A DNA stretch of 51,734 nucleotides from Gordonia soli NBRC 108243 (GTDB lineage: Bacteria > Actinomycetota > Actinomycetes > Mycobacteriales > Mycobacteriaceae): positions 1 through 51,734 of the forward strand of contig NZ_BANX01000042.1 of assembly GCF_000334455.1 (NCBI RefSeq). The letters are read 5' to 3'. Numbering within the stretch: position 1 is the first letter of the stretch; every line of letters starts with the position of its first letter. A program made the translations under genes and the position numbers. This document shows, piece after piece, positions 16,868 to 24,921 of the stretch. A model generated the notes under the pieces. That model ran no database searches, was not told the origin of the DNA, and worked only from the letters and a program-made list of their open reading frames with translations.

Positions 16868-16993
16868 AGAGGTCTCTCCCGCCGACGCACTCGTCGACCG
16901 ACGCGCCCGGGCAACCGGCACACACGATGATCGGCATCGTGGCGACCGGCGACCGTACTGACGAACACGCCGCGAGAAGGGATACTCCCCTCT
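16868..16993 (-). ncRNA. yybP-ykoY manganese riboswitch in the terC leader
   Basis: On the minus strand the leader contains AGAGGGGAGTATCCC (16979-16993) and, about 105 bases later, GAGACCTCT (16868-16876). These match the two conserved strands of the yybP-ykoY Mn2+ riboswitch (AAAGGGGAGUAG and AAGACCUUU in Lactococcus), with AGAGG pairing with CCTCT as helix P1. The region between them is rich in stems. The gene downstream is TerC, a classic partner. The CCTC strand of P1 could alternatively pair with the GGAGG ribosome binding site, which suggests translational control (inference). Confidence 0.75.
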
Positions 16994-17008
16994 TCGATCT
17001 CCGCCAAG

Positions 17009-17015
17009 ACTAGTA
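17009..17015 (-). promoter_or_regulatory. predicted -10 element for the terC transcript
   Basis: TACTAGT (overlapping TATGTAC) on the minus strand would start a transcript near base 17000, just before the riboswitch, giving a leader of about 175 bases. Confidence 0.4.
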
Positions 17016-17101
17016 CATATCTGGCGTTCTCCGCGCCGTCGGCGCATCGGCGTCCTCACATGGCGAGGTCACCGGCCCGTGAGCGTCCGGACACGGGCCG
17101 A

Positions 17102-20100
17102 TCACTCCTGCGCTGCGTCCTCGCCGCCGCTGATCGACGCCATCACGCCGGCGAGCTCCTCCGGCTTGACCAACACCTCGCGCGCCTTCGACCCCTCGCT
17201 GGGGCCGACGATGTTGCGCGTCTCCATCAGGTCCATCAGGCGCCCGGCCTTGGCGAAGCCGACGCGCAGCTTGCGCTGCAACATCGAGGTCGAGCCGAAC
17301 TGGCTGCTCACCACCAGTTCGATGGCCTGCAGGAGATCGTCCAGGTCGCCGCCGATGTCGGCGTCGATGTCCTTCTTGTCGCCGGCCTTGGCGGTCGTGA
17401 CGCCCTCGGTGTACTCGGGTTCGCTCTGGTCCTTGGTGAAGTCGACGACCGCCGAGATCTCCTCGTCGGTGATGTACGCGCCCTGCATACGGATCGGCTT
17501 GTTCGCGCCCATCGGCAGGAACAGGCCGTCACCCATGCCGATCAACTTCTCGGCACCCGGCTGGTCGAGGATGACCCTGGAGTCGGTCAGCGATGACGTC
17601 GCGAACGCCAGACGCGACGGCACATTCGTCTTGATCAGGCCCGTGACGACATCCACCGAGGGGCGCTGCGTGGCGAGCACGAGGTGGATGCCGGCCGCAC
17701 GCGCCTTCTGGGTGATGCGGACGATGGCGTCCTCGACGTCCCGCGGCGCGGTCATCATCAGGTCGGCCAGCTCGTCCACGATCGCGAGGATGTACGGGTA
17801 CGGCTTGTAGACGCGCTCGGACCCCAGCGGCGTCGAGATCTCCCCCGACCGAACCTTGGAATTGAAGTCGTCGATGTGACGCACACGGGACGCCTTCATG
17901 TCCTGGTAGCGCTGTTCCATCTCCTCGACCAACCACGCCAGTGCGGCCGCGGCCTTCTTGGGTTGGGTGATGATGGGGGTGATGAGATGCGGGATGCCCT
18001 CGTACGGTGTGAGTTCCACCATCTTCGGGTCGATCAGGATCATCCGCACGTCCTCGGGCGTCGCCCGGGTGAGCAACGACACCAGCATCGAGTTCACGAA
18101 GCTCGACTTACCCGAGCCGGTCGAACCCGCGACGAGCAGATGCGGCATCTTGGCGAGGTTCGCACTGACGAAGTCGCCCTCGATGTCCTTGCCCAGGCCG
18201 ATCACCAGCGGGTGGGTGTCCTTGCGTGTCTTCGGCGCCTTCAGGACGTCGGCCAGGCGCACCATCTCCCGATCGGAGTTGGGCACCTCGATGCCCACCG
18301 CCGACTTGCCGGGGATCGGTGCGAGCAGACGGACGTTGTCGGTGGCGGCCGCATAGGCGATGTTGCGCTGTAATGCGGTGATCTTCTCGACCTTCACGCC
18401 CGGACCGAGCTCCACCTCGTAGCGGGTGACCGTGGGCCCCCGGGTGTAACCGGTGACTGCTGCGTCGATCTTGAACTGCTCGAGGACACCACCGATCCGA
18501 TCGATCATGTCGTCGTTGCTGTCACTGCCCTGCTTGGGCGGATCGCCGTCGACCAGGAGTGATGCCGGTGGCAACCGGTAGTCGCCCTCGACCGGTTGCG
18601 GATTGAGTTCGTCGGTGTCGTCGTCGACCGGAGCGGGCTCGGGCGTCGGCGCCGGAGCCGCCGACGGACTCGAGCGGCGGGTCCGGGCGCGTGCCGCCGG
18701 CGCGGCGGTGCCGATCTGTTCGGTCACCGCGTCGCCCGCGTCGGCTCCTGCGCCGAAGAGCGGCCGGGTGGCGCCGTCCACGATCGGTTCGGTTGTCGCG
18801 TCCGGTGATTCGGACGCCGTGCGAGCGGAAGCGCGACGACTCCGACGAGGTCGCGGGGCCGGCTCGCCATCCGGCGGGTAGTTGTCGTACGGATCCGGGG
18901 AGTAGCCGACGCCTGGGGCCGCACGGTCGGCGTCGGCCTCCGCGTCGAGGTCGTCGCCGAAGGGAACGTCGCCGTCCCAGGGCAGTTCGTCGTCGTCATG
19001 TGCCACGCCGGTGGACAGACCGAGATAGGCCGCGGCCAGGTCGACGACCTCGCGAACAGTCCGTCCACTGAGGACGAGCGCCCCGAAAGCGATGCACAGC
19101 ACCAAGATCGGCACCGACACCCATGCCGTGACCCCGTTGGTCAGCGGTGTCCCGACCGCGAAGCCGAGGAATCCGCCGGCCGACGACCGTCCCGGGAGAT
19201 CGGTCGGGGCGCCTGCGACCAGGTGGACGAGGCCCAGGATCGGCAGCACGATCAGCAGGCCGGCCCCGAGGAGTCGCGCACGACGGTGCGGATTCGGTGG
19301 GCGACGCATCAGGACCACGGCGAGAGCGAGCAGTGCCGCCGGGATGACGACTGCGGCGGAACCGACCACCGCGCGGAGCAGGGCGTCGATGAATGCGCCG
19401 GCGGGACCGGCCGCGCCGAACCAGACACCTGCGCCGATCAGAAGTGCCAGGCCGAGGATCGTCAGGGCCACGCCGTCTCGTCGATGAGTGTGCCCGGCAC
19501 CGGGGTCGACGTCGTACTCGGAACCCACCGGACGTCGCCTGCCACGACCACCTGTGTCGGGCTCTGCGTCGTCGAACGGCGCATCGTCGAGATGCGAGTC
19601 GTCGAGATACTCGGCACCGGGATCCGGATCGTCGATGATGTCGGAGTCGTAGAGGTCGAGGTCGTCGGCGGCCCCGGAACGTGACGTGGAACCCATTCGG
19701 GCCATGCTCCCGACGCCGCGGGCGAGCAGACCGAAGCCTGCCCCGATCCCCCGGCCCACCGCCGAGGCCCCCGCGCCGGCGACCGACCGGCCGCGGTGGA
19801 TGTCCGCCGAAGCGGCCGCGGGTGCAGCCCGACGACTCCGTGACGATGTGGCGGTGCCGCGGGACGCGCTGTTCCTGGCCGCAGTGTTCTTCTTGGCCCC
19901 AGTACTCTTCGTGGCTGCCGCGCGCTTTCCGGCTGCGGTGCTGCGACCGGACGCCTGCGATCGTGATCCGCTGGTCCCGCGCTTCGCCGCAGCAGTTCCA
20001 CCGCGTTTGCCCGCGGAGGTCCCGTTGCCGCTCCCGCCCCGGGTCGCACCGGTGGTCGACCGACGCGTCGCGGACGCGCGGGATCCCGTGGTTGCTCTCG

Positions 20101-20107
20101 ACGCCAT
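17102..20107 (-). CDS. ftsK: DNA translocase FtsK
   Basis: FtsK pumps chromosomal DNA at the closing septum. The 1001-residue protein has a basic Ser/Thr/Arg/Ala-rich N-terminus of about 90 residues, then an acidic linker and four membrane helices (about 190-350). A Pro/Ala/Asp-rich linker follows, then the motor with Walker A AGSTGSGKSS and Walker B AIVDELADLM. The C-terminal gamma winged-helix domain (LQRKLRVGFAKAGRLMDLME) reads orienting sequences. I chose the ATG at 20105-20107 because it lies 6 bases after a TATTCT -10 element with no ribosome binding site; a frame extension to 20143 would run through that promoter. Confidence 0.95.
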   Translation of the reverse strand: MASRATTGSRASATRRSTTGATRGGSGNGTSAGKRGGTAAAKRGTSGSRSQASGRSTAAGKRAAATKSTGAKKNTAARNSASRGTATSSRSRRAAPAAASADIHRGRSVAGAGASAVGRGIGAGFGLLARGVGSMARMGSTSRSGAADDLDLYDSDIIDDPDPGAEYLDDSHLDDAPFDDAEPDTGGRGRRRPVGSEYDVDPGAGHTHRRDGVALTILGLALLIGAGVWFGAAGPAGAFIDALLRAVVGSAAVVIPAALLALAVVLMRRPPNPHRRARLLGAGLLIVLPILGLVHLVAGAPTDLPGRSSAGGFLGFAVGTPLTNGVTAWVSVPILVLCIAFGALVLSGRTVREVVDLAAAYLGLSTGVAHDDDELPWDGDVPFGDDLDAEADADRAAPGVGYSPDPYDNYPPDGEPAPRPRRSRRASARTASESPDATTEPIVDGATRPLFGAGADAGDAVTEQIGTAAPAARARTRRSSPSAAPAPTPEPAPVDDDTDELNPQPVEGDYRLPPASLLVDGDPPKQGSDSNDDMIDRIGGVLEQFKIDAAVTGYTRGPTVTRYEVELGPGVKVEKITALQRNIAYAAATDNVRLLAPIPGKSAVGIEVPNSDREMVRLADVLKAPKTRKDTHPLVIGLGKDIEGDFVSANLAKMPHLLVAGSTGSGKSSFVNSMLVSLLTRATPEDVRMILIDPKMVELTPYEGIPHLITPIITQPKKAAAALAWLVEEMEQRYQDMKASRVRHIDDFNSKVRSGEISTPLGSERVYKPYPYILAIVDELADLMMTAPRDVEDAIVRITQKARAAGIHLVLATQRPSVDVVTGLIKTNVPSRLAFATSSLTDSRVILDQPGAEKLIGMGDGLFLPMGANKPIRMQGAYITDEEISAVVDFTKDQSEPEYTEGVTTAKAGDKKDIDADIGGDLDDLLQAIELVVSSQFGSTSMLQRKLRVGFAKAGRLMDLMETRNIVGPSEGSKAREVLVKPEELAGVMASISGGEDAAQE

Positions 20108-20113
20108 GAAGAC

Positions 20114-20119
20114 AGAATA
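20114..20119 (-). promoter_or_regulatory. -10 element of a predicted leaderless ftsK promoter
   Basis: TATTCT on the minus strand ends 6 bases before the ATG at 20107, so transcription would start at or next to the A of the start codon. Confidence 0.6.
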
Positions 20120-20197
20120 GTCGGCCGAGGTCACCTCAGTCACATAGGCAACACAGGTAACGCTTCAGCGTGTCGGCCGCCGCCTCATCGTGCGACG

Positions 20198-20830
20198 TCA
20201 GAGACCTCGGTCGGCGCCTGCCACGGCAACCACGGCGTCGTCGTCGCCGGTGATGTCGACGTCCACCGGCGAGCGGCCGAAGACGTAGAGCACGAGTTCA
20301 CCGACGGTCCCGGTCACCGTGACGTCCGGACCGTCGCCGACGGTGAGCAGTGTCGACCCCGCTCGCGTGCGCAACGTGATGCGCGCAGGTAGTCCGGACA
20401 GCGACTTCCGACCGATCAGTTTCGTGGTCGGTCGCAACGCGCGTTCGACCTCGGGCGACAGCGGCCGAGGGGTCCACCGGACGTCCGGATCGGCGCGTCC
20501 GCGCAGGATGTCCTCGTGGTGGACGAACATCTCCGCCAGATTCACCCAGCGGTCCACCGGTCGGTAGGGCGACCAGATCGGCGGTCCCGAGGCGATCGTG
20601 TCGAGCAGCTCGCCCCAGGGTCGCGCCGCGGTGCGGTTCTGGACGTGCTCGGTGTATCCGGCGAGGCGATCGACCATGATCCCCGGCGCCGCATCCGGTC
20701 GTCGCTCGCGGATCACGAGGTGGGCGGCGAGATCGCGCGTCAGCCACCCGTCGCACAGTGTCGGGGCGTCGGGTCCCGCCGCGCGAAGAGAGGCGACCAG
20801 GGCCGTGCGTTCATCTTGGGCGTGGCTCAC
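20198..20830 (-). CDS. TIGR03085 family protein (mycothiol-dependent isomerase/DinB-like)
   Basis: This 210-residue protein matches the actinobacterial TIGR03085 family, related to mycothiol-dependent maleylpyruvate isomerase and the DinB metal-binding fold. The N-terminal helix pair contains LCDGWLTRDLAAHLVIRERRPDA, with a candidate metal-ligand His, and later WVNLAEMFVHHEDILRG supplies two more His. The C-terminal part is a beta-rich SCP-2-like domain (GELVLYVFGRSPVDVDITGD). The GTG start lies 6 bases after a TATGGT -10 element. The reaction is unknown. Confidence 0.83.
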   Translation of the reverse strand: MSHAQDERTALVASLRAAGPDAPTLCDGWLTRDLAAHLVIRERRPDAAPGIMVDRLAGYTEHVQNRTAARPWGELLDTIASGPPIWSPYRPVDRWVNLAEMFVHHEDILRGRADPDVRWTPRPLSPEVERALRPTTKLIGRKSLSGLPARITLRTRAGSTLLTVGDGPDVTVTGTVGELVLYVFGRSPVDVDITGDDDAVVAVAGADRGL

Positions 20831-20836
20831 ACCGCC

Positions 20837-20842
20837 ACCATA
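20837..20842 (-). promoter_or_regulatory. -10 element of a predicted leaderless TIGR03085-gene promoter
   Basis: TATGGT on the minus strand ends 6 bases before the GTG at 20828-20830, and no ribosome binding site is seen. Confidence 0.5.
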
Positions 20843-20872
20843 GCCACGAGGGCGTCCCGAGCCGGCGTTCGG

Positions 20873-22945
20873 TCAGGAGCCGACGGCCAGTACCGTCGGC
20901 ACGATCATCGGACGACGGCGATAGGTCTCGGCGACCCAGCGACCGACGGCACGTCGGACGGTCTGCGCGATGCGATGGGTGTCGGTGACCCCCTCCGCGG
21001 CGAGCGAATCCAGTGCCTGGTCGACGAACTCGGCGGCGGCCTTCAAGGCTCCCGGGTCGTCGGAGAATCCGCGTCCGGAGACCTCCGGCGGGCTGACCGG
21101 ACGACCGGTGGTGGCATCGACGGCGATGGTGATCGCGATGAATCCGCCCTCGCCGAGCACCAGGCGCTCCGACAACGTCGACTCGTTCACGTCACCCACC
21201 GACAACCCGTCGACGTAGACGTGACCGACGGGTACCCGACCGACGATCGAGGCGCGTCCGTCGACGAGGTCGACCACCACGCCGTCCTCGGCGAGCATCA
21301 CCCGGTCCTCGGGCACTCCCGTCGCGACGGCCAGCGCAGCGTTGGCGCGGAGGTGGCGCCACTCACCGTGCACGGGCATCGCGTTGGAGGGCCGGACCGC
21401 GTTGTAGAGGTACAGCAACTCCCCCGCCGATGCGTGCCCGGAGACGTGAACCTTGGCGCTCTGCTGGGTGATCACGGTCGCCCCGCGCTTGGCGAGCCCG
21501 TTGACGACCGCGAACACCGAGTTCTCGTTGCCCGGGATCAGCGATGATGCGAGCACCACCAGGTCGTCGGCACGGATGTTGATCTGGCGGTGTTCGCCGC
21601 GCGCCATCCGCGACAACGCCGACAGCGGTTCGCCCTGGGAACCGGTGGAGATCAAGACCAATCGGTGGTCGGGCAGTGTCGCGGCGGTGTCGAGGTCGAC
21701 GACCAGACCGTCGGGAACGCGCAGGTAGCCGAGATCCTGGGCGATCTGCATGTTGCGGACCATCGATCGTCCGACGAAGCAGATCCGTCGGTTGTGTCGC
21801 TCGGCGACGTCGACGATCTGCTGGATGCGGTGTACGTGGCTGGCGAAGGACGCGACGATGACGCGCTGCTTGGCCTTGCCGATCACCTGGTCGAGGACGC
21901 CCCCGATCTCGCGTTCCGGGGTGACGAAGCCGGGCACCTCGGCATTGGTGGAGTCGACCAGGAACAGATCGACCCCGTCGTCACCGAGTCGACTGAAGCC
22001 GGCCAGGTCGGTCAGTCGGTTGTCGAGCGGGAGCTGGTCGAGCTTGATGTCACCGGTGTGCAGCGCCACGCCGGCCGGGGTGCGGATGGCGACGGCCAAC
22101 GCGTCCGGAATCGAGTGGTTGACCGCGAAGAACTCGCAGTCGAAGGGACCGTATGACGCCGTCTCACCCTCGGTGACCTGGACCAGCGTCGGGCGGAGCC
22201 GGTGTTCCCGACATTTCGCGTCGACGAGCGCAAGCGTGAATTTCGATCCGACCACGGGGATGTCACCGCGGAGCCGGAGCAGGAACGGGATCGCGCCGAT
22301 GTGGTCTTCGTGGCCATGGGTCAGTACCACCGCATCCACGTCGTCGATGCGGTCCTCGATGTAGCGGAAATCGGGGAGGATCAGGTCGACACCGGGCTGC
22401 TGGTCCTCGGGGAACAGCACACCGCAGTCGACGATGAGCAACCGGCCGCCGTACTCGAAGACCGTCATGTTGCGGCCGATCTCGCCGATGCCGCCGAGGG
22501 CGACCACCCGGAGTCCGCCCTTGGGCAGTCGCGGCGGCGTCCCGAGCCGGTCGGAGACGGTCTGGGCCGGGCTCGGCTCGATCCCGCGTCCCCGGCCGCC
22601 CCCATCTCGGCCTGCCCCATCTCGGCCTGCCCCATCACGCTGGCGGCCACCACGTCCGCCGCCTGCGCGCTGTCCGCGCGAGCCGCCGGCGGATCGATTG
22701 CCTCCGGATTGCTTACCGCCCGAACTCTTCTCGGATGCGGCAGCGGCGGATTCGACACCGTCGCGGGCGTGCCGTCCGCCGCCGGCGTTGTCGGCCTCCG
22801 GTTGGTCGGACACCTGCGATGCGGCGTGCCGAGGTTCCACGTTCTCCACGGGCTCGCTGGGCGGCCCGGCCTTGCGGCTCGCCGTGCGGCGCCGACGCTG
22901 CGGCCCGGTCACGATGCGCGCCCCGAGCAGATCGGACGATTGCAC
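20873..22945 (-). CDS. rnj: ribonuclease J
   Basis: RNase J is a 5'-3' exo/endoribonuclease of the metallo-beta-lactamase/beta-CASP type involved in mRNA and rRNA maturation. The active-site motif is LTHGHEDHIG, followed by FAVNHSIPDA, LVDSTNAEVPG, the beta-CASP segment STGSQGEPLSALSRMA and HVSGHASAGELLYL. The 690-residue reading is over 100 longer than typical because of an N-terminal Arg/Gly/Ser/Ala-rich extension of about 135 residues with RGG-like repeats. The GTG at 22943-22945, 13 bases after dapA, is my choice, with only a weak ribosome binding site; a shorter start inside the extension is possible. Confidence 0.92.
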   Translation of the reverse strand: MQSSDLLGARIVTGPQRRRRTASRKAGPPSEPVENVEPRHAASQVSDQPEADNAGGGRHARDGVESAAAASEKSSGGKQSGGNRSAGGSRGQRAGGGRGGRQRDGAGRDGAGRDGGGRGRGIEPSPAQTVSDRLGTPPRLPKGGLRVVALGGIGEIGRNMTVFEYGGRLLIVDCGVLFPEDQQPGVDLILPDFRYIEDRIDDVDAVVLTHGHEDHIGAIPFLLRLRGDIPVVGSKFTLALVDAKCREHRLRPTLVQVTEGETASYGPFDCEFFAVNHSIPDALAVAIRTPAGVALHTGDIKLDQLPLDNRLTDLAGFSRLGDDGVDLFLVDSTNAEVPGFVTPEREIGGVLDQVIGKAKQRVIVASFASHVHRIQQIVDVAERHNRRICFVGRSMVRNMQIAQDLGYLRVPDGLVVDLDTAATLPDHRLVLISTGSQGEPLSALSRMARGEHRQINIRADDLVVLASSLIPGNENSVFAVVNGLAKRGATVITQQSAKVHVSGHASAGELLYLYNAVRPSNAMPVHGEWRHLRANAALAVATGVPEDRVMLAEDGVVVDLVDGRASIVGRVPVGHVYVDGLSVGDVNESTLSERLVLGEGGFIAITIAVDATTGRPVSPPEVSGRGFSDDPGALKAAAEFVDQALDSLAAEGVTDTHRIAQTVRRAVGRWVAETYRRRPMIVPTVLAVGS
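22601..22630 (-). repeat. two tandem 15-base repeats in the RNase J N-terminal extension
   Basis: CCCATCTCGGCCTGC is repeated exactly twice on the plus strand, with a diverging third copy following. On the minus strand each unit encodes Ala-Gly-Arg-Asp-Gly inside the low-complexity tail. Confidence 0.85.
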
Positions 22946-22958
22946 ATACCCGAGTTCA

Positions 22959-23864
22959 TCAGGAGATCACTCCCGCTGCACGGAGATCGGCGAGCAGGGC
23001 TTCGATCTGGGCACCGTCGGCAGGCACCTGCGGCAACCGCGGATCGCCGACGTCGAGTCCGACGATGCGCAGAGCGGCCTTGACCATGGTGACGCCGCCG
23101 AGTCGGCCCATCGCGTTCACCAGCGGCAGCATCGACAAGTTCAGCTCCCGCGCGGTCTCCACCTCGCCTTTCTCGTAGGCGAGCAGCATGTCGCGCAGGC
23201 GATCGGGCACGAGATGCCCGATGACACTGACGAATCCGGTGGCTCCGACGGACAGCCACGGCAGGTTCAGCGCGTCCTCGCCGGAGTGGTACTCGAGGTC
23301 GGTCGACGCGATCAGGCCGGCAGCCGAGTGCAGGTCGCCCTTGGCGTCCTTCACTGCGCGGATTCGCGGATGCTCGGCGAGCGCGAGCATCGTGTCGTTG
23401 GCGATCGGCACCACCGAACGGGGCGGGATGTCGTAGAGCATCACCGGCAACGACGTGGCGTCGGCAATGGTCAGGAAGTGCGCGAGCACCCCGGCCTGCG
23501 GCGGCTTGGAGTAGTACGGGGTCACCAGGAGGAGGCCGTGGGCGCCGATCTTCTCCGCCTCGATCGAGAAGCGGACGCTCTCTGCGGTGTCGTAGCTGCC
23601 CGCGCCCTGGGTGATCCGGGCGCGGTCGCCCACGGCGTCGAGCACGACACGCAACAGGTCCAGCTTCTCGGGAACGGTGGTCGTCGGTGACTCCCCGGTG
23701 GTCCCGGAGACGATGAGCCCGTCGCATCCACGCGAGACGAGGTGGTCGGCGAGTTCGGCGGCCTTGTCCAGATCCAGTGCACCGTCCTTGGTGAACGGGG
23801 TCACCATCGCGACGGATGTGGTCCCGAACGGGTGCGCCTGGAGGTGGGAAGTACCTGCGTTCAT
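22959..23864 (-). CDS. dapA: 4-hydroxy-tetrahydrodipicolinate synthase DapA
   Basis: DapA condenses pyruvate and aspartate semialdehyde, the first committed step to diaminopimelate and lysine. It is a TIM-barrel class I aldolase. The GTTGESPTT motif binds pyruvate, the catalytic tyrosine is in VTPYYSKPP, the substrate arginine in YDIPPRS, and the Schiff-base lysine in AVKDAKGDL. Length (301) is normal. The ATG at 23862-23864 lies 8 bases after a TAGCCT -10 element, suggesting a leaderless mRNA. A TTG three codons earlier would overlap that -10 and is less likely. RNase J follows in the same operon. Confidence 0.95.
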   Translation of the reverse strand: MNAGTSHLQAHPFGTTSVAMVTPFTKDGALDLDKAAELADHLVSRGCDGLIVSGTTGESPTTTVPEKLDLLRVVLDAVGDRARITQGAGSYDTAESVRFSIEAEKIGAHGLLLVTPYYSKPPQAGVLAHFLTIADATSLPVMLYDIPPRSVVPIANDTMLALAEHPRIRAVKDAKGDLHSAAGLIASTDLEYHSGEDALNLPWLSVGATGFVSVIGHLVPDRLRDMLLAYEKGEVETARELNLSMLPLVNAMGRLGGVTMVKAALRIVGLDVGDPRLPQVPADGAQIEALLADLRAAGVIS

Positions 23865-23872
23865 GGTGCTCA

Positions 23873-23878
23873 AGGCTA
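23873..23878 (-). promoter_or_regulatory. -10 element of a predicted leaderless dapA promoter
   Basis: TAGCCT on the minus strand ends 8 bases before the ATG at 23864. It overlaps an alternative TTG codon, which argues against that codon as the start. Confidence 0.5.
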
Positions 23879-23936
23879 CCGCCTCATCTGACGCCGACGC
23901 GTGCGGGCGGTCGTGTCGCGCAGCATGTGAACGCGC

Positions 23937-24689
23937 TCACCCTTCGAGCACGAACGGCGAGGTCGCCACCTCGGTGCCGTCGTCGAGTGTGCCGATCTCG
24001 AAGTCACCGAACACCGTCGGCGCGACCTCGGTCAGGTGCCGCAGACACTCGACCGCGAGCTGCCGGATCTCGACATCCGCATGCTCGGTCGCGCGCATCC
24101 CGACGAAGTGTCGCCAGGCCCGGTAGTTGCCGGTGACGACGATCTTGGTCTCGGTCGCATTGGGCAGCACCGAACGGGCCGCCTGCCGCGCCTGTTTACG
24201 TCGCAGGATCGCGTTGGGGACGTCGGAGAACTTGGCCTCCAGCGCCTCCAGCAGTTCGGTGTACGCGGCCCGGCTCGCGTCGGTCGCCGCGACGAAGAGT
24301 TCTTCGAGCTCCGCATCCCCTCGGATGGCGGGCGGGGCGACCACGTTGGAGTCGTGCTCGGGCACGAAGCGCTGCGACAGCTGCGAGTAGGAGAAGTGTC
24401 GGTGGCGGATCAACTCGTGTGTGCACGACCGCGAGATGCCGGTGATGTAAAAGGTGACCGATGCGTGTTCGAGCAGGCTGAGATGGCCGACCTCGAGGAT
24501 GTGCCGCAGATACCCGGCGTTGGTCGCAGTACGGGGATTCGGCTTGTCCCAGCTCTGATAGCAGGCTCGCCCCGCGAACTCGACGAGCGCCTCGCCGCCG
24601 TCGGCGTCGGTGTCCCACGAGACGTCGGCCGGCGGCGTGAACGACGTCGCGGCCACCAACTGGACCCGCAACGGCACCAACTCGGACAC
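23937..24689 (-). CDS. thyX: flavin-dependent thymidylate synthase ThyX
   Basis: ThyX makes dTMP from dUMP using FAD and methylene-tetrahydrofolate, releasing tetrahydrofolate. The ThyX signature RHRHFSYSQLSQR is present, with the dUMP-contacting SVLPNATET segment and the terminal FAD-binding region WRHFVGMRATEHADVEIR. The 250-residue length is normal. The GTG at 24687-24689 follows a GAGGAG ribosome binding site; the longer open frame to 25052 overlaps the divergent phosphatase. A hairpin (24708-24715 with 24721-24728) lies just upstream of the ribosome binding site. The window also holds a folate-oxidising ThyA. Confidence 0.95.
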   Translation of the reverse strand: MSELVPLRVQLVAATSFTPPADVSWDTDADGGEALVEFAGRACYQSWDKPNPRTATNAGYLRHILEVGHLSLLEHASVTFYITGISRSCTHELIRHRHFSYSQLSQRFVPEHDSNVVAPPAIRGDAELEELFVAATDASRAAYTELLEALEAKFSDVPNAILRRKQARQAARSVLPNATETKIVVTGNYRAWRHFVGMRATEHADVEIRQLAVECLRHLTEVAPTVFGDFEIGTLDDGTEVATSPFVLEG

Positions 24690-24921
24690 GGACGCTCCTC
24701 TCCTCGTGATCGACCGTGGCGGTCGATCGGCGGACCAGCTGATCCGACCCTCGATTGTCCCCCACGCCGGATCTGGGTTGGGGTCGCACCCCGCGTCGCC
24801 AATCCGGCGGCCGCCCCGTCGTCGACCGCCGGATGAACAGTTCCCGACCGTTCGGTGAATCCGCCGATCGACGGACGCCATCGGCGAACCCGGGTATGGC
24901 GATGTCCGGTTCCGATACCGC

